Source: Rhynchopus sp. YZ270_cl-10 (Eukaryota > Euglenozoa > Diplonemea > Diplonemida > Diplonemidae). Taken from it: a stretch of DNA of 64,000 bases. Position 1 is the first letter of the stretch; the number at the start of each line of letters is the position of its first letter. A model generated the notes under the pieces. The model made no database searches. It was not told the origin of the DNA and saw nothing but the letters and a program-made list of their open reading frames with translations. Shown piece after piece: positions 43,292-53,334 of the stretch. The stretch covers positions 1,329,501 to 1,393,500 of the forward strand of contig OZ037846.1 of the NCBI GenBank assembly GCA_964035575.1, written 5' to 3'. The position numbers and the translations under genes were made by a program.

Positions 43292-45400
43292 ATGTGGGGT
43301 TGCCCAAGACTGCAGGCGGCCTTTACTTTAGATGGGACAGCAACGGTGAAGGAGGCGAAACGGAGGAGGCTGTACTTTTGGGTGATGCTGATGGCAGCAC
43401 TTGCCTCCCTGCTCGACGTCGTCATGAACTACGAGGTGCGCCAGGCCCGCATCCTGCACAGCGTCTCCTATGCCATCTACTTCCCCTCCACGCTCTGTGG
43501 CGTTGTCATCGTCCTGTCGAAGTGCCGCCTTTCCACCCCACTCATCGTCTTCACTCTCTACGGCGTGGTTCTCAGCATCTTCCTTGAGGACCTCTCAGCA
43601 CGCACCCTGAACTACTCTTTTTGGCCAACTCTCGTTTTGGTGGTCGACTTCATGATTCTGTTGCAGGTTGATACTTTCTTCTGCACGGCGTTGGTGATAT
43701 TTACGGTGTTCTGGCTTTTGTTGATGGGTGTGGAAGGTACGTATCGATTAGGGCTGTTCGACCTTCCTGGTCTTCCGCAGCAAGGAGGTGAGCATGGGAG
43801 GCGGGAGTATTACAGAAAGCTGACGGAGTGTGAGAAGCTGCCCTGTGCTGTGGAGCAGATTGCGTCGATAGTCGCTGCGATCAGCGTCTTCGTGACCGAT
43901 TTTGTTGCAACAAGGAAGTTTGCCAGCGGTCTCCTGAAGGAGCAGGAGTCAATGGAGCGGACGATCAACGTTGTGCAGGAGATTGCGTCGTTGCTGGCTG
44001 GCTACGACGTGGAGCAGGTGGCGGAGCTGTTGAAGACGCATGAGGGTGATCTGCCTGAGGGGATGACAGTTGCGTTAAGGGGATTGGAGGAGAACCTGCG
44101 GAAGTACCGTCCCTACCTCCCTGCTGCGCTGTTTGAGGCTGAGGTGGATGAGGACGGTGTGCAGCAGCCGACTGTGGCACCGCCTGGGCTTGACACCGAG
44201 ACAGCAACAATTGTGTTCACAGACATCCGTGCGTCGACGTCGATCTGGGAGATTGCACCTGAGGGGATGCGTGCTGGACTGCAGATCCACAACGCTGTGA
44301 TGCGTGATGTGATGCGGATGTGTGGTGGGTACGAGGTGAAGACCATTGGCGACGCATTCATGATTGCCTTTGCATCCACTTGCGATGGTGTGGCGTTTGG
44401 ATTGCGTGTGCAGGAACGTCTGTTTGAAGCAGACTGGCCTGCGTCTCTGCTTGAGGATGCACCAATCTGCTCTCGGCAGGGGTTGCTGTGGGGTGGTCTG
44501 ACTGTGCGCATTGGTGTGAACACTGGCCCTGTGACTGTGGAGCAGAACACACTGACGGGACGGACAGACTATCTTGGACACACAGTGAACGTTGCTGCAC
44601 GTATGGAGAGCACATGCACACCTGGTGCTGTGGCTTTGCCTTTTGACCTGTGGAGTTCTGAGTGCTGGTCGTGTAGTGCTGTTGTTAGCGCGCCCGAAGA
44701 AGTTCACTTGAAGGGTGTGGCAGACAGCATTTCAGTGTGCTGTGTGTGGCCTGTCTCGCTTGGGGGACGAAGGCGTACACTACTTTGCGAGACGCTGTCG
44801 GAAGCCTCGACACCACTGCTGTCCAGCTCGAACAGCGGAGAGACGTCGCTCGCGTCAGCAGGTTCGGTAGCATCGCGCTTTGCACACTTTCCCCCGTCTT
44901 TCGGCACTGTGGGAGTTGCACAGCTTGCAGTGGGCGACGTGACACACAACACAGCTTTCCCACACATGAGCTCCATACTCACAACACTGACGATCACACT
45001 GGAGCAGAGTGGAGGGAGTCTGGTGACACTGCTTGGGAACTGTGTGTGTGTTGGGTGGAACGTGTCGCGATCTGCACCTGCACACATGGAGAACGCGATA
45101 CGGTTTGTGCAGCGCATGTCTGTGAAGTCTGCACTGAACGGTGCTGGTCTTGCAAGCGGCCCTGTGCAGCACGGGGATGTTGGTGCACGGAGACAGCGCT
45201 TCGTGACTGTGATGGGGGATGTTGTGCGTCGGAGTTGGGCGCTGTGCGAGGAGGCTGTGCGTGACGGGGTTGTGTGTCTGTACGAGCCTCCTGAAGGGAC
45301 AACACTGCCGTCTGTACTTGAAGACTTTCTTGTCCGGCACAAGGGGTCTAACTACAGAGTCGTTGAGTCAGACAACCTAGAACGAGACAACGTGTTTTAG
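43292..45400 (+). CDS. Membrane adenylate cyclase with one active and one degenerate cyclase domain
   Basis: 702 residues, one exon. Six hydrophobic segments (about residues 26-46, 57-78, 86-104, 112-128, 131-150 and 190-210) are followed by a helical linker and YRPYLP (about 275-280). The class III cyclase domain spans about 305-475: VFTDIRASTSIWE with metal Asp 311, KTIGDAFM with metal Asp 354 and the purine-site Lys, then TDYLGHTVNVAARME with the Asp, Asn and Arg of the catalytic and purine sites. The Lys/Asp pair indicates ATP, hence cAMP, rather than GTP. A second cyclase-like domain (about 535-680) keeps the outline (VGDVTHNT, GGSLVTLLGNCVCVGW, VTVMGDVVRR) but lacks the metal Asp and the Asn/Arg, so it is probably a regulatory partner within the same chain. 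The start is the first ATG of the frame, and a short upstream exon is possible. Confidence 0.85.
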   Translation: MWGCPRLQAAFTLDGTATVKEAKRRRLYFWVMLMAALASLLDVVMNYEVRQARILHSVSYAIYFPSTLCGVVIVLSKCRLSTPLIVFTLYGVVLSIFLEDLSARTLNYSFWPTLVLVVDFMILLQVDTFFCTALVIFTVFWLLLMGVEGTYRLGLFDLPGLPQQGGEHGRREYYRKLTECEKLPCAVEQIASIVAAISVFVTDFVATRKFASGLLKEQESMERTINVVQEIASLLAGYDVEQVAELLKTHEGDLPEGMTVALRGLEENLRKYRPYLPAALFEAEVDEDGVQQPTVAPPGLDTETATIVFTDIRASTSIWEIAPEGMRAGLQIHNAVMRDVMRMCGGYEVKTIGDAFMIAFASTCDGVAFGLRVQERLFEADWPASLLEDAPICSRQGLLWGGLTVRIGVNTGPVTVEQNTLTGRTDYLGHTVNVAARMESTCTPGAVALPFDLWSSECWSCSAVVSAPEEVHLKGVADSISVCCVWPVSLGGRRRTLLCETLSEASTPLLSSSNSGETSLASAGSVASRFAHFPPSFGTVGVAQLAVGDVTHNTAFPHMSSILTTLTITLEQSGGSLVTLLGNCVCVGWNVSRSAPAHMENAIRFVQRMSVKSALNGAGLASGPVQHGDVGARRQRFVTVMGDVVRRSWALCEEAVRDGVVCLYEPPEGTTLPSVLEDFLVRHKGSNYRVVESDNLERDNVF

Positions 45401-45947
45401 TGATTTTTCCCGCACGGCCACAACAGGTGAGAGATCACCGCCGGGCCACGGGGCACGACAACAACTTCTGTTGCTGACGTTGGATTAGTATTAGTGTTTC
45501 GGGACTTTTTTCTGCACAATAGGATGCCTGCCACCCTTTGCATGAGCACGACCGAGCTGCGTAGTAGCACGGTTCAACTATCACTCTTTTTTAGTGCCTG
45601 AGTCCACCGATGTACGGTGAGGCTTTTGCACTTTCAACTTATTTTTCTTTTGTTTCTTCTATCTTACACACTTTTCTTTGTTCATTTGTGTAGTCAGATT
45701 CTAATTTTTTTTTTTTCTAAACACCAGGGTTTCCGCCAGGATTTGGGGTTTCAGAAATTGGGGTGTACCATGAAAATGACCCCCAAAAAATTTTTTTCTC
45801 CCCGAAAAAGCGGTCGTCGCGCGCGCCTCCCTGGCAGACACAGGTAGAGAGGCGAAGCGTGCGGGGGGGTGCTACAAAAATTTTTTTTGGGAAGGGTTGA
45901 AAGGGCAGAAAGGGAGGCGCGAGATACGCTCACTACCGGTTGAGGTG

Positions 45948-46244
45948 TCACTTCCACTGGGCTGCAGATATGTGGCGCATCTCTGCAGCACGGCAATTAC
46001 TGTGTAGCGCCATGCAATGAAAAAAGCAATTCCCATCACCCTCCACTCTCACAAGACTCCTTACCTTTCCCCATTGTCTCCTTGATTCCGCTTCCACCTC
46101 CTCCTCCAGCCGAAGTGATGCCCGTACCGCCTCGTCAACCGTGGGAGGGGTCTCCTTGACCAAGACAAGTCGGCTCTGCCGCAGCTTTGGCACAACTTTT
46201 TGGGTTTTAGCACCAGGTTTGATAGCAACCATGTTAAGCTTCAC
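45948..46244 (-). pseudogene. OTU-protease-like fragment
   Basis: A 98-codon frame containing VEGDGNCFFHCMALHS. The DGNC..H/R pattern is the catalytic cysteine motif of OTU cysteine proteases (deubiquitinases). Upstream is a basic segment (KLRQSRLVLVKETPP) and a charged helix. The rest of an OTU domain, including the C-terminal His, is not visible, so this is a partial or decayed copy. A second, inverted fragment lies beside it. Confidence 0.45.
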
Positions 46245-46261
46245 AGCTGGTTCGTTTGGAG

Positions 46262-46383
46262 GTCGGGGGTGGAAGCTTCACAAGGTAAAGGAGTCTTGTG
46301 AGAGTGATGGTATTTGCTTTTTTCATTGCATGGCGCTACACAGTGATTACAGTGCTGCCGTTGTAACATGTAATAGAAAGTGA
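46262..46383 (+). pseudogene. Inverted second copy of the OTU-like fragment
   Basis: A short frame reads SDGICFFHCMALHSDYSAA and is similar to the minus-strand frame at 45948-46244. Nucleotide similarity includes GCATGGCGCTACACAG. In this copy the Asn of DGNC is replaced. Confidence 0.45.
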
Positions 46384-46995
46384 ATGCATTCGTCGCTTGC
46401 ACCGAAGCCTCCTTTAAAAATGGGGCAATACACAGAAGTGTCAATGATAATATAGCAACATCAAATAGCCAGCAACACAGCGCCGCAGGCGCACGGTACG
46501 CTACTTTTTTTTCTTTTTTCCCTAGATTTTCCCCCCCTTTTCTTCCACTTCTTTTGACACAGCGAGCCAAACGCTCTGCACGGTGGGGTCACATGACCAC
46601 GGGGGGTCATCTACAACCTCTTAAAACCCCATTTTTCTCGGGGTGTACTTTGGTACACCCCGAATCCCTGTAAAAATCCAATTTTTTCCTGGAAAAATAT
46701 TGGGGTGTACCAAAGTACACCCCGGTACACCTTGGCGGAAACTCTGAACACGCAACACTCCGGGGGTGTTACTGTACCCAGTACCCACCTGAGCCAAAAA
46801 AAAATGCAAATAAAGCAAGAATTTCGCGGTTTTGAACATCTAGAATTTAATCCGCATCCAGGAATTTGGCACATAAGTGTAAAAATTCCCGATACCAAAG
46901 TGAAAACAAAGTGATACATAATTGGCTTTTTGAACTTTTTCGAGGGCGGATCACACAGTCGACCCACCCAACCCACCAAACAGAGACATAAAACC

Positions 46996-48204
46996 ATGGA
47001 AATATGTGTGGAGAGCTATGACGGAGAGAAGTACACAGTCGAGGTAGGTGTGGATGATACAATTGCGGACATACGGCAGAAGGTGGCGTCTGCAGCAGAG
47101 TTGTGCGAAGACAGCTTTGACATTATTAGCTTTGGAGGGAAGGTGATCGTGGAAGGAGACACGACGCAGCTGAGTGCTGGGGACACTGTTGTGCTGACGA
47201 AGACGAAGTCGCAGAAGTACGACGCCATGGCAGCCCTTCGTGACTTGGGTGAGAGAGAGCTGACAAAAGAGAGGTTCGAAGGTCTGAGAGATCACAAGCT
47301 GATTCGTTTGTTTCTGCAGGCGGAGGTTGTTACTGAGGTACACCATGACTTCTTGGCACATTGCCCAATCGAAGAACTTCATCTCAGTGGTGTGCCAGGT
47401 GTAACCACAGTACGCGGCAACTTCCTCCGGGACTGCACCTCACTGCGCACTGTTGATTTATCCGGGTGGAGCAATGTGACGCACATTGGAACCTTCTTCC
47501 TATACAATTGCGGTGCGTTGACTGGCCTTGATTTGTCTGGGTGGAACAATGTAGAAAGAATAGACGACATATTTCTCTCCGACTGCAGGGCATTGACCAC
47601 ACTTACCTTGTCTGGGTGGAGGAATGTATCGCAAATTGGGTTCGGCTTTCTCTCGAACTGCAGCGCCTTGAGAACCGTTGACTTGTCTGGGTGGAACAAC
47701 GTAACGCGGATAGGGAAGTCCGTCTTCCACTTCTGCAGCTCATTGACCACACTGGATTTATCTGGGTGGAACAATGTGACGCACATTGCGGGGTTCTTTC
47801 TCTCCAGCTGCGGTGGATTGACGGCTCTAGACCTATCTGGGTGGGACAATGTGACGCACGTTGGAGACGACTTCCTCTCCAGCTGTCGCGCATTGACCGA
47901 GTTGGACCTCTCCGCGTGGAAGGGTGTCACACAGATAGGCAACCGCTTCTTGTTCGGCTGCTATTCACTAAAAAAACTCAATTTATCTGGGTGGAAAAAT
48001 ATAACCCACGTTGAGCGCGACTTCGTCCGCCACTGCAGAGCGTTGAGAACACTGGACTGGTCTGGGTGGGCGAGTGTGACCCATATTGGGAAAGGAGTAC
48101 TGGAAGAGTGCGATTTACGTAATTGCAGCATCGACGTCACCGGATCGAACAGTCTTGTGTCAGAATATGTGCGTAGCATCAAACCCCAATGTGTGTGCAT
48201 GTGA
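46996..48204 (+). CDS. Ubiquitin-like domain fused to BspA-type leucine-rich repeats
   Basis: 402 residues from ATG 46996; the frame is open 22 codons further upstream but those residues look like leader sequence. Residues 1 to about 75 form a ubiquitin-like fold: MEICVESYDGEKYTVEVG, DDTIADIRQKVASAAEL, FGGKVIVEGDTTQLSAGDTV. There is no C-terminal Gly-Gly, so it is not a conjugatable modifier. Residues about 115-385 hold about eleven 25-residue repeats with consensus C.ALTTLDLSGWNNVTHIGxFFLS, i.e. LRR_5/BspA type. The protein ends with a short tail (SEYVRSIKPQCVCM). No signal peptide or membrane segment, so it is probably cytosolic. Role unknown: the repeats suggest protein binding and the N-terminal domain suggests proteasome or ubiquitin-pathway contact. 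A broken paralog is at 39195-41917. Confidence 0.85.
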   Translation: MEICVESYDGEKYTVEVGVDDTIADIRQKVASAAELCEDSFDIISFGGKVIVEGDTTQLSAGDTVVLTKTKSQKYDAMAALRDLGERELTKERFEGLRDHKLIRLFLQAEVVTEVHHDFLAHCPIEELHLSGVPGVTTVRGNFLRDCTSLRTVDLSGWSNVTHIGTFFLYNCGALTGLDLSGWNNVERIDDIFLSDCRALTTLTLSGWRNVSQIGFGFLSNCSALRTVDLSGWNNVTRIGKSVFHFCSSLTTLDLSGWNNVTHIAGFFLSSCGGLTALDLSGWDNVTHVGDDFLSSCRALTELDLSAWKGVTQIGNRFLFGCYSLKKLNLSGWKNITHVERDFVRHCRALRTLDWSGWASVTHIGKGVLEECDLRNCSIDVTGSNSLVSEYVRSIKPQCVCM

Positions 48205-48560
48205 GGACAGCTTTCGAGAGGTTGGCTGTTCATTACCCTGTTCAAAACACAACAACCTTTTTGAATTGCGTTTTCAGTTATCTTTTGTGTGCCCTGGGCA
48301 CGCTTCTCGCTGCATCGCAGCAGACGGTGTACCGTCTGGAGAGAGGTGGGGTTTTGCCTTTCGGATCCCGGTCAATCGGGTCGGTGGGGATCATGCGGAG
48401 CTCTGGGTGTTGTTCAAGGGGAGGAAGGGGACACAGGAGTGCATTTTGCTGTACCCGCAGCGAGGATTGGCTCACCACTTTGCGCTTGCACCTCGTGCAA
48501 GCGCCGCTCTATTCAAGATTTTAACGTTGCCCCAATTTTTGTCGTTTATCTGGCCCCTCT
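48205..48560. other. Intergenic stretch
   Basis: GC-moderate sequence with overlapping short frames (48086-48571, 48189-48524) but no recognisable domain. It leads into the shared promoter-like module. Confidence 0.4.
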
Positions 48561-48662
48561 TTTCGAGATAAAAGTATCCCCCTTCCCTCTTCTCAGTTTT
48601 TATCATTTTGCATTGCTGGTCTTTTAGGTGTTCTCTATTTATCTCAGATCTCAGATCTCCCC
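48561..48662 (+). promoter_or_regulatory. Upstream module shared with the dynein gene, copy 1
   Basis: TTTCGAGATAAAAGTATCCC, then TTTTTATCATTTT.CATTGCTG, GGTCTTTTA and TATCTCAGATCTCCC, in this order. The same blocks in the same order occur at 53056-53157. It lies 80-180 bp before the ATG at 48743. The first block resembles an ATAAAAG TATA-like element. A pyrimidine tract ending TTTCAG (48689-48694) lies between the module and the ATG. Confidence 0.6.
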
Positions 48663-48742
48663 CCCCCCCTCACCTCACCCACCACTCCTTTCAGTCCATT
48701 TACACATCTTTACTTTACACCTTTTTTACCGTTTTTTTTACT

Positions 48743-51324
48743 ATGGGCCCGAAGAAGCCTGCTGCAAAGAAAGGCGACGATGAGGCAAAGCGCGCTGAGG
48801 AGGAACGTGTCCGCATGGAGGGCGAGGCGGAGGCTGCTCGCGTCAAGCAGGAGGAGGAACGTGCGAAGGAGGAGGAGGACAAAAAGCGCCGCGAGGAAGA
48901 GGACAAACAGCGCGCCGAGGACGACCGCCGCAGGCGTGAGGAGATGGAGAAGCAACAGGAGCGCGAGGAGCGCGAACGCAAAGACCGGGAGATGGAACTC
49001 AAGCTGCAGCAACTCCAGGTCCTCGAGGAGAAGGACAAGGAGATCCACCAGCTTCAGGAGAAGATTGTCGCCCTCAACCACACCTGCTCTGGCATGCAGG
49101 CCGACCTTGAAGGCCAAACCCGCCGCTGCGCCACACTCCAAGACGAGCTCGAACGCACCCAACAGGTCCTCTCTGAAAAAGAGATCGAAGGGGAGCAGGT
49201 CCTCCGCCAGCGTGCTCATGAGTTAGACGGCGTCGGAAGAGACCTCGAGGCAACGCAGCTGAAGCTGCAGCAGTCTCTCTCTGAGAATGAGGAGCGTGAA
49301 AAGGCGATTGTCGTCATCAAGGACAAATACACACAGGAGCTCGACGCATTGAAGACCGAAATCTACCAGCTCCGCTCGGACAAAGACAAAGACGACACCG
49401 AGAACACAATTCTGATGAAGCTGCTCCACACCGAGCTCGACAAATACAAGCAGCAGGCTGCGTCGCTCCAGGCGGACCTCGAGAGAAAGGAACGCGAGGA
49501 TGTTAAGAACACCATCATGCTTGGTCTCCTCAACAGCCAGCTCGACACTGGCAAGGAAGACTCCAAGCGCCTTACCGACCAGGTTGAGGACTACAAGAAC
49601 CGCAACGACACCCTTGAACGCAAGCTGGAGGAGTCCAAGACGCACATCCAACGCCACGAAGAAAACGCGGCCGAATCTGTCAAACGCGCCCGCGAGAATG
49701 AAGAGGCACTTCAACGCGACGTCGAACTCCACAAAGCAAAGGCCGAACAGCTTGCTGCAACTGTCGCCCGTCTGACGGAGCAGCTCGACACAACCAAGAC
49801 CCAATACCTTAACTTCCAGGCTGAGGCAGAGAAGAAGGACAAAGATTCCTTCGAGAAGAATGTCATCCTCAAGAGCGAGCTTGAAAACTGCAAGACCATG
49901 CACAACCAGCTTGCCCGCGAGAAGGAGTCCATCGAGCGGGTCGCCTACGAGAAGCAGGTACAACAGCTCTCAGAGATCGAGGCCCTGCGTGAGAAGCTTA
50001 CCCTCGAGATGCAGCGTTCCGAGAAGAAAGACAAAGAGGCCTACGAGAAGATCACACTGCAGAAGTCTGATATCGAGACCCTCCGCGCCAAGCTCGAGCA
50101 GGAACAGGAACTGCTCAGGCAAAAGGAGAAGCAGCACTTCGAAACCGTTGCCAACGCGCAGACCGACCTTGAAATCCAAAAGAGCAACGCAATGCAGTCC
50201 AAGGCTGTCGCAGAACGCAAAGACAAAGAGTACTTCGAGCAGATCACCCGGATGACAGCAGAGCAGGAATCCCTCTACAAGCAAGTGGTCCACCTCCAGA
50301 CGCTCAACGAAAAGAAGGACCGCGAGCACGTTGAAACCCAAATTGCGCTCAACGCAGAGAAGGAGAACTACAAGAACAACGCAAGCCTGCTGCAGGAAGA
50401 ACTGAACCGGAGGGAGAAGGAGCACGGCGACAAAGAAGTCCTTCTGCAGACCGAGATCGAGCAGCTCCGTAGGAAGCAGGCAGAGCTGGACGCAGCACAC
50501 GAGAAGACCCTCGCGGAGGAGCGTGCACAGCTTGAGGCCAGCAACGAACAACTTGACAACATCACCAACCGCGTCAAGACCCTCGAAGGCGAGGCTGCCA
50601 AGAAAGAGAAAGACCACTGGGACCGTTCCAACGCCTACAAGGCAGAGATCGAAGCCCTCAAGCGTGAGGTCGAAGGCTACAAGCAGACCATCGAAAAGCT
50701 CGAAGGCAGCATCGCAGAGAACTACAACTTCAAGATTCTTGCCGAGCAGAACGAACAGCTCAAGGCTGACATCACGTCGTACAGGAACCAGATCGGGAAC
50801 CTCAACAACACCATTTCGACGATGAAGATCGAGGCCGACATTCTGGACAATTACAAGTATGTGTCTTGGATACAACGTCAAATTTTTCACCCATTCTTTA
50901 ACACAGAACGAAGATCCTGCAAGAGCAGAACGAGCAGTACCTGAAGCGCATCCAGGACCTCGAGCGCGAGCACAAGATGATCGCACCGCTCATGAGCGAG
51001 CTCATCTCCACCCTGCAGAAGCATGGCCTGACAACGTCGCTGCACGCCGACATCGAAGTCTATAAGAACCAATTCCTCAAGGCCGCTGGTATGTACTCTC
51101 ACATAGACAAAATGTACCCTGGCAGGGGGCGACATTTTTCGAAAACAATCTGGAAAAAATCCTCAGGGGGGGTACAGTATACCTTGGAAAAACCCCTGAA
51201 TATTGACACATAAACACACAACACAGCTGTCCCCGATCTCGACAATAAGTCTCGCACCGCCAGTGCGATGGGGAGACACGAACTTGCCCCGCTTGCCGCC
51301 CAGGAGCCAGCAATGGTGCATTAA
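48743..51324 (+). CDS. Long coiled-coil protein, three exons, possible ciliary component
   Basis: Exons 48743-50856, 50907-51088 and 51227-51324 encode 797 residues. Introns of 50 and 138 nt have GTATGT donors and ACACAG acceptors. The N-terminus MGPKKPAAKKGDDEAK is basic, then residues about 15-110 are an extremely charged Glu/Arg/Lys helix. Heptad-type coiled coil follows to about 740, with an internal loose repeat (LKSELENC; LLHTELDKYK; LLNSQLDTGK). The C-terminus (HKMIAPLMSELISTLQKHGL, then ADIEVYKNQF) is less repetitive and probably folds separately. MxPKK starts are common in axonemal and basal-body coiled-coil proteins, and the upstream module is shared with the dynein heavy chain, so a flagellar role is plausible but not shown. 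Frames on the other strand through this gene are shadows of its codon bias. Confidence 0.85.
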
Positions 51325-51826
51325 AAAGCGACCCAAGAAGAAAAAAGTGGCTATTTCCCCTTCCCTTCTCCTTCCCCCTTTTGTTTTTCATATTTTTTTT
51401 TTTATATACCTACAAAGCGTAGCTTAAAAGGAGAAGGGTTCCTCATACGGTCGCCAATCACCACCCCTCCAACAAGGTAGTTGCGCAATCAACGAAAAAA
51501 CCCCTTTTCCCCCTTTTACTTACCTATCAGAGTTACTCTTTTTTGTTTTTGTTTTGTTTTTCCCCCTGATGTGTGATGAGAAGGGGCATCTTTTAAAAAA
51601 ACTTATTTCTTTGACAAAACTAATGTCATTTGGCCCTTTTTTTCATTTGATAAAATCGTTATTAATTATGCGTTTGTGTCATTTGTAAAACCGCCAGATG
51701 TATGGGAAAATTCAAATCACTAACAAAAACTTCAAATAACTCATCACACCCCCATCACCTCCTATTATCATAGGACCACCACACATTTGTTCACCCATTT
51801 TTTAAACACAAAACAGAGAACCGCCC

Positions 51827-51857
<31 letters not shown>

Positions 51858-53055
51858 CCATTCTTTTTTTAACCAAAGGAAAACGCTTCTCATTACGTTC
51901 TATTCTTCTCGAGTTAACAGTGCATGGTACGATCAGCAAACCCAGTTCCCCAGGGTTCTCTCGTGGTTTACCAGCAGGTTTTCCCGTGGACCGCTGTCCG
52001 CACCAATATGAATCTAAATTTTATATCTGTTGTATGCACCTTGTGTATACCGGACACATAAAATATTTCCTGAAGAAGTTTCGCACTATCAACTTTGGTG
52101 TGCAGTGAAGACTGTGTATATGACAGCTTTTTTGACACTCCAATCCAGCAGAACTTTCATTCAAAAACAAAAATAAATAAAAAAATAGTGGAGCACACTC
52201 TAGGGTGGCTACACTAATACAACCAAGTTTTCAAAAAAAAATAGTCGCCAAAAAGGACACAATACTTTCATCTCTTTCTAGGTGATGTGGGTTAGTGAGA
52301 CGGAGGGGGACAAAAAAAAATTAATGGGAGCTGTTGTTACAACTGTCATTTGCTGTCTTGATTTTTTTTTTCTTGGTTTTTTTTTTATTTATTTACCCCC
52401 GCGGAGAACCAGTGCCCCTCCACCTCCGCTACAGTGAGGCGTTTTTGCACTTACCAACCTTCTCGTATTGATTTTCCCCTTCACCCTCTCCATCCCTTGA
52501 CATCTCCTTCCCTTCCCTTCCCTCTTTTTTTCCCCTTAGGACACCACAAAGGAGCACACGGAAGTCCTAAAAAAAAATGAGCTATTTTTTTTTTTAAAGG
52601 TGCCTTCGGTTCATCTTACAATTGTGGCATTCAAAGTAAAAAAGATAGCAAAAGAAAACCCCCCACCTTAAGAAAATTGGAGGTGTTACCTACACAATGG
52701 GGGAGAGTTATATTTAATATACTAATCCCCTGAACAACAGCAAAAAAACAAAACAAAACAAAAAAACAACAAAAAAGCAAAACAACAAAACAAACAAAAT
52801 ACCCTTCCCCCACCCCTTTTGTTTTTGCACCATCCTGCAAAATGGAGTTATCCCCAAACAGGCCCGTTGCTGCTGAACTACTTCTACTTCATATGTTATG
52901 GTGTTATGAAGTAGAGACAGTTATCACCTTGAGCGCACTTCACCCCCTTGATGGGATCGTTGTCTCTCACTCTCTGAAACACGCTTTAGCGGAGCAGCTT
53001 CGCTTCGTGTTGTTTCGGCTTCCACATTCGCCCCCCCCCCTCATCGTAGCGCCTG
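51325..53055. other. Intergenic stretch with family K, A and C repeats
   Basis: Family K at 51410-51508, family A at 52195-52234 and a diverged family C 3' part at 52405-52465. A long T run lies at 51831-51857. No supported gene. Confidence 0.55.
52195..52234 (+). repeat. Dispersed repeat family A copy
   Basis: TAGTGGAGCACACTCTAGGG followed by TGGCTACACTAATACAACC, between A-rich runs. Same as 2614-2664. Confidence 0.65.
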
Positions 53056-53157
53056 TTTCGAGATAAAAGTATCCCCCTTCCTTCTCCGTTTTTATCATTT
53101 TTCATTGCTGTTCACTGCGGGTCTTTTAAGGTACGCTCTTATCTATCTCAGATCTCC
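53056..53157 (+). promoter_or_regulatory. Upstream module shared with the coiled-coil gene, copy 2
   Basis: TTTCGAGATAAAAGTATCCC, TTTTTATCATTTTTCATTGC, GGTCTTTTAA and TATCTCAGATCTCCC match 48561-48662 in order and spacing, with small insertions. It ends about 180 bp before the dynein ATG. A pyrimidine tract with TTCCAG (53260-53265) lies between. Confidence 0.6.
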
Positions 53158-53334
53158 CTCTTTCCTTCTCCCTCTCTCGATCCCCATTTTTCATCGTTTT
53201 TTCATCTAAGATGATTGGGAGATCCTATCAGATGTATACCTCCACATATTTCCCCCCTATTCCAGGTCCCCCTCCCTCCCCCTCCCTCCCCCTCCCTCTT
53301 ATTATTATTCGTTTTGGTGACAACCTTTTTTTAA

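Larger units (their letters stand above)
45401..46995. other. Intergenic stretch with GGGGTGTACC palindromes and OTU-like fragments
   Basis: A possible weak TIR (GTTTCCGCCA at 45729-45738, inverted at 46733-46742) brackets about 1 kb. It contains GGGGTGTACCAAAGTACACC-type palindromes near its right end and two inverted fragments with an OTU-like motif (listed separately). The ten-base ends are too short to call an element confidently. Confidence 0.4.

Noticed and set aside
44075-45342. Antisense frames of 160-212 codons opposite the cyclase gene
   Set aside because: The + strand frame has all cyclase motifs; the antisense frames have none.
48710-50986. Long antisense frames (up to 338 codons) opposite the coiled-coil gene
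   Set aside because: Shadow frames caused by the codon bias of a Glu/Lys/Leu-rich coiled coil; hydrophobic composition without motifs.
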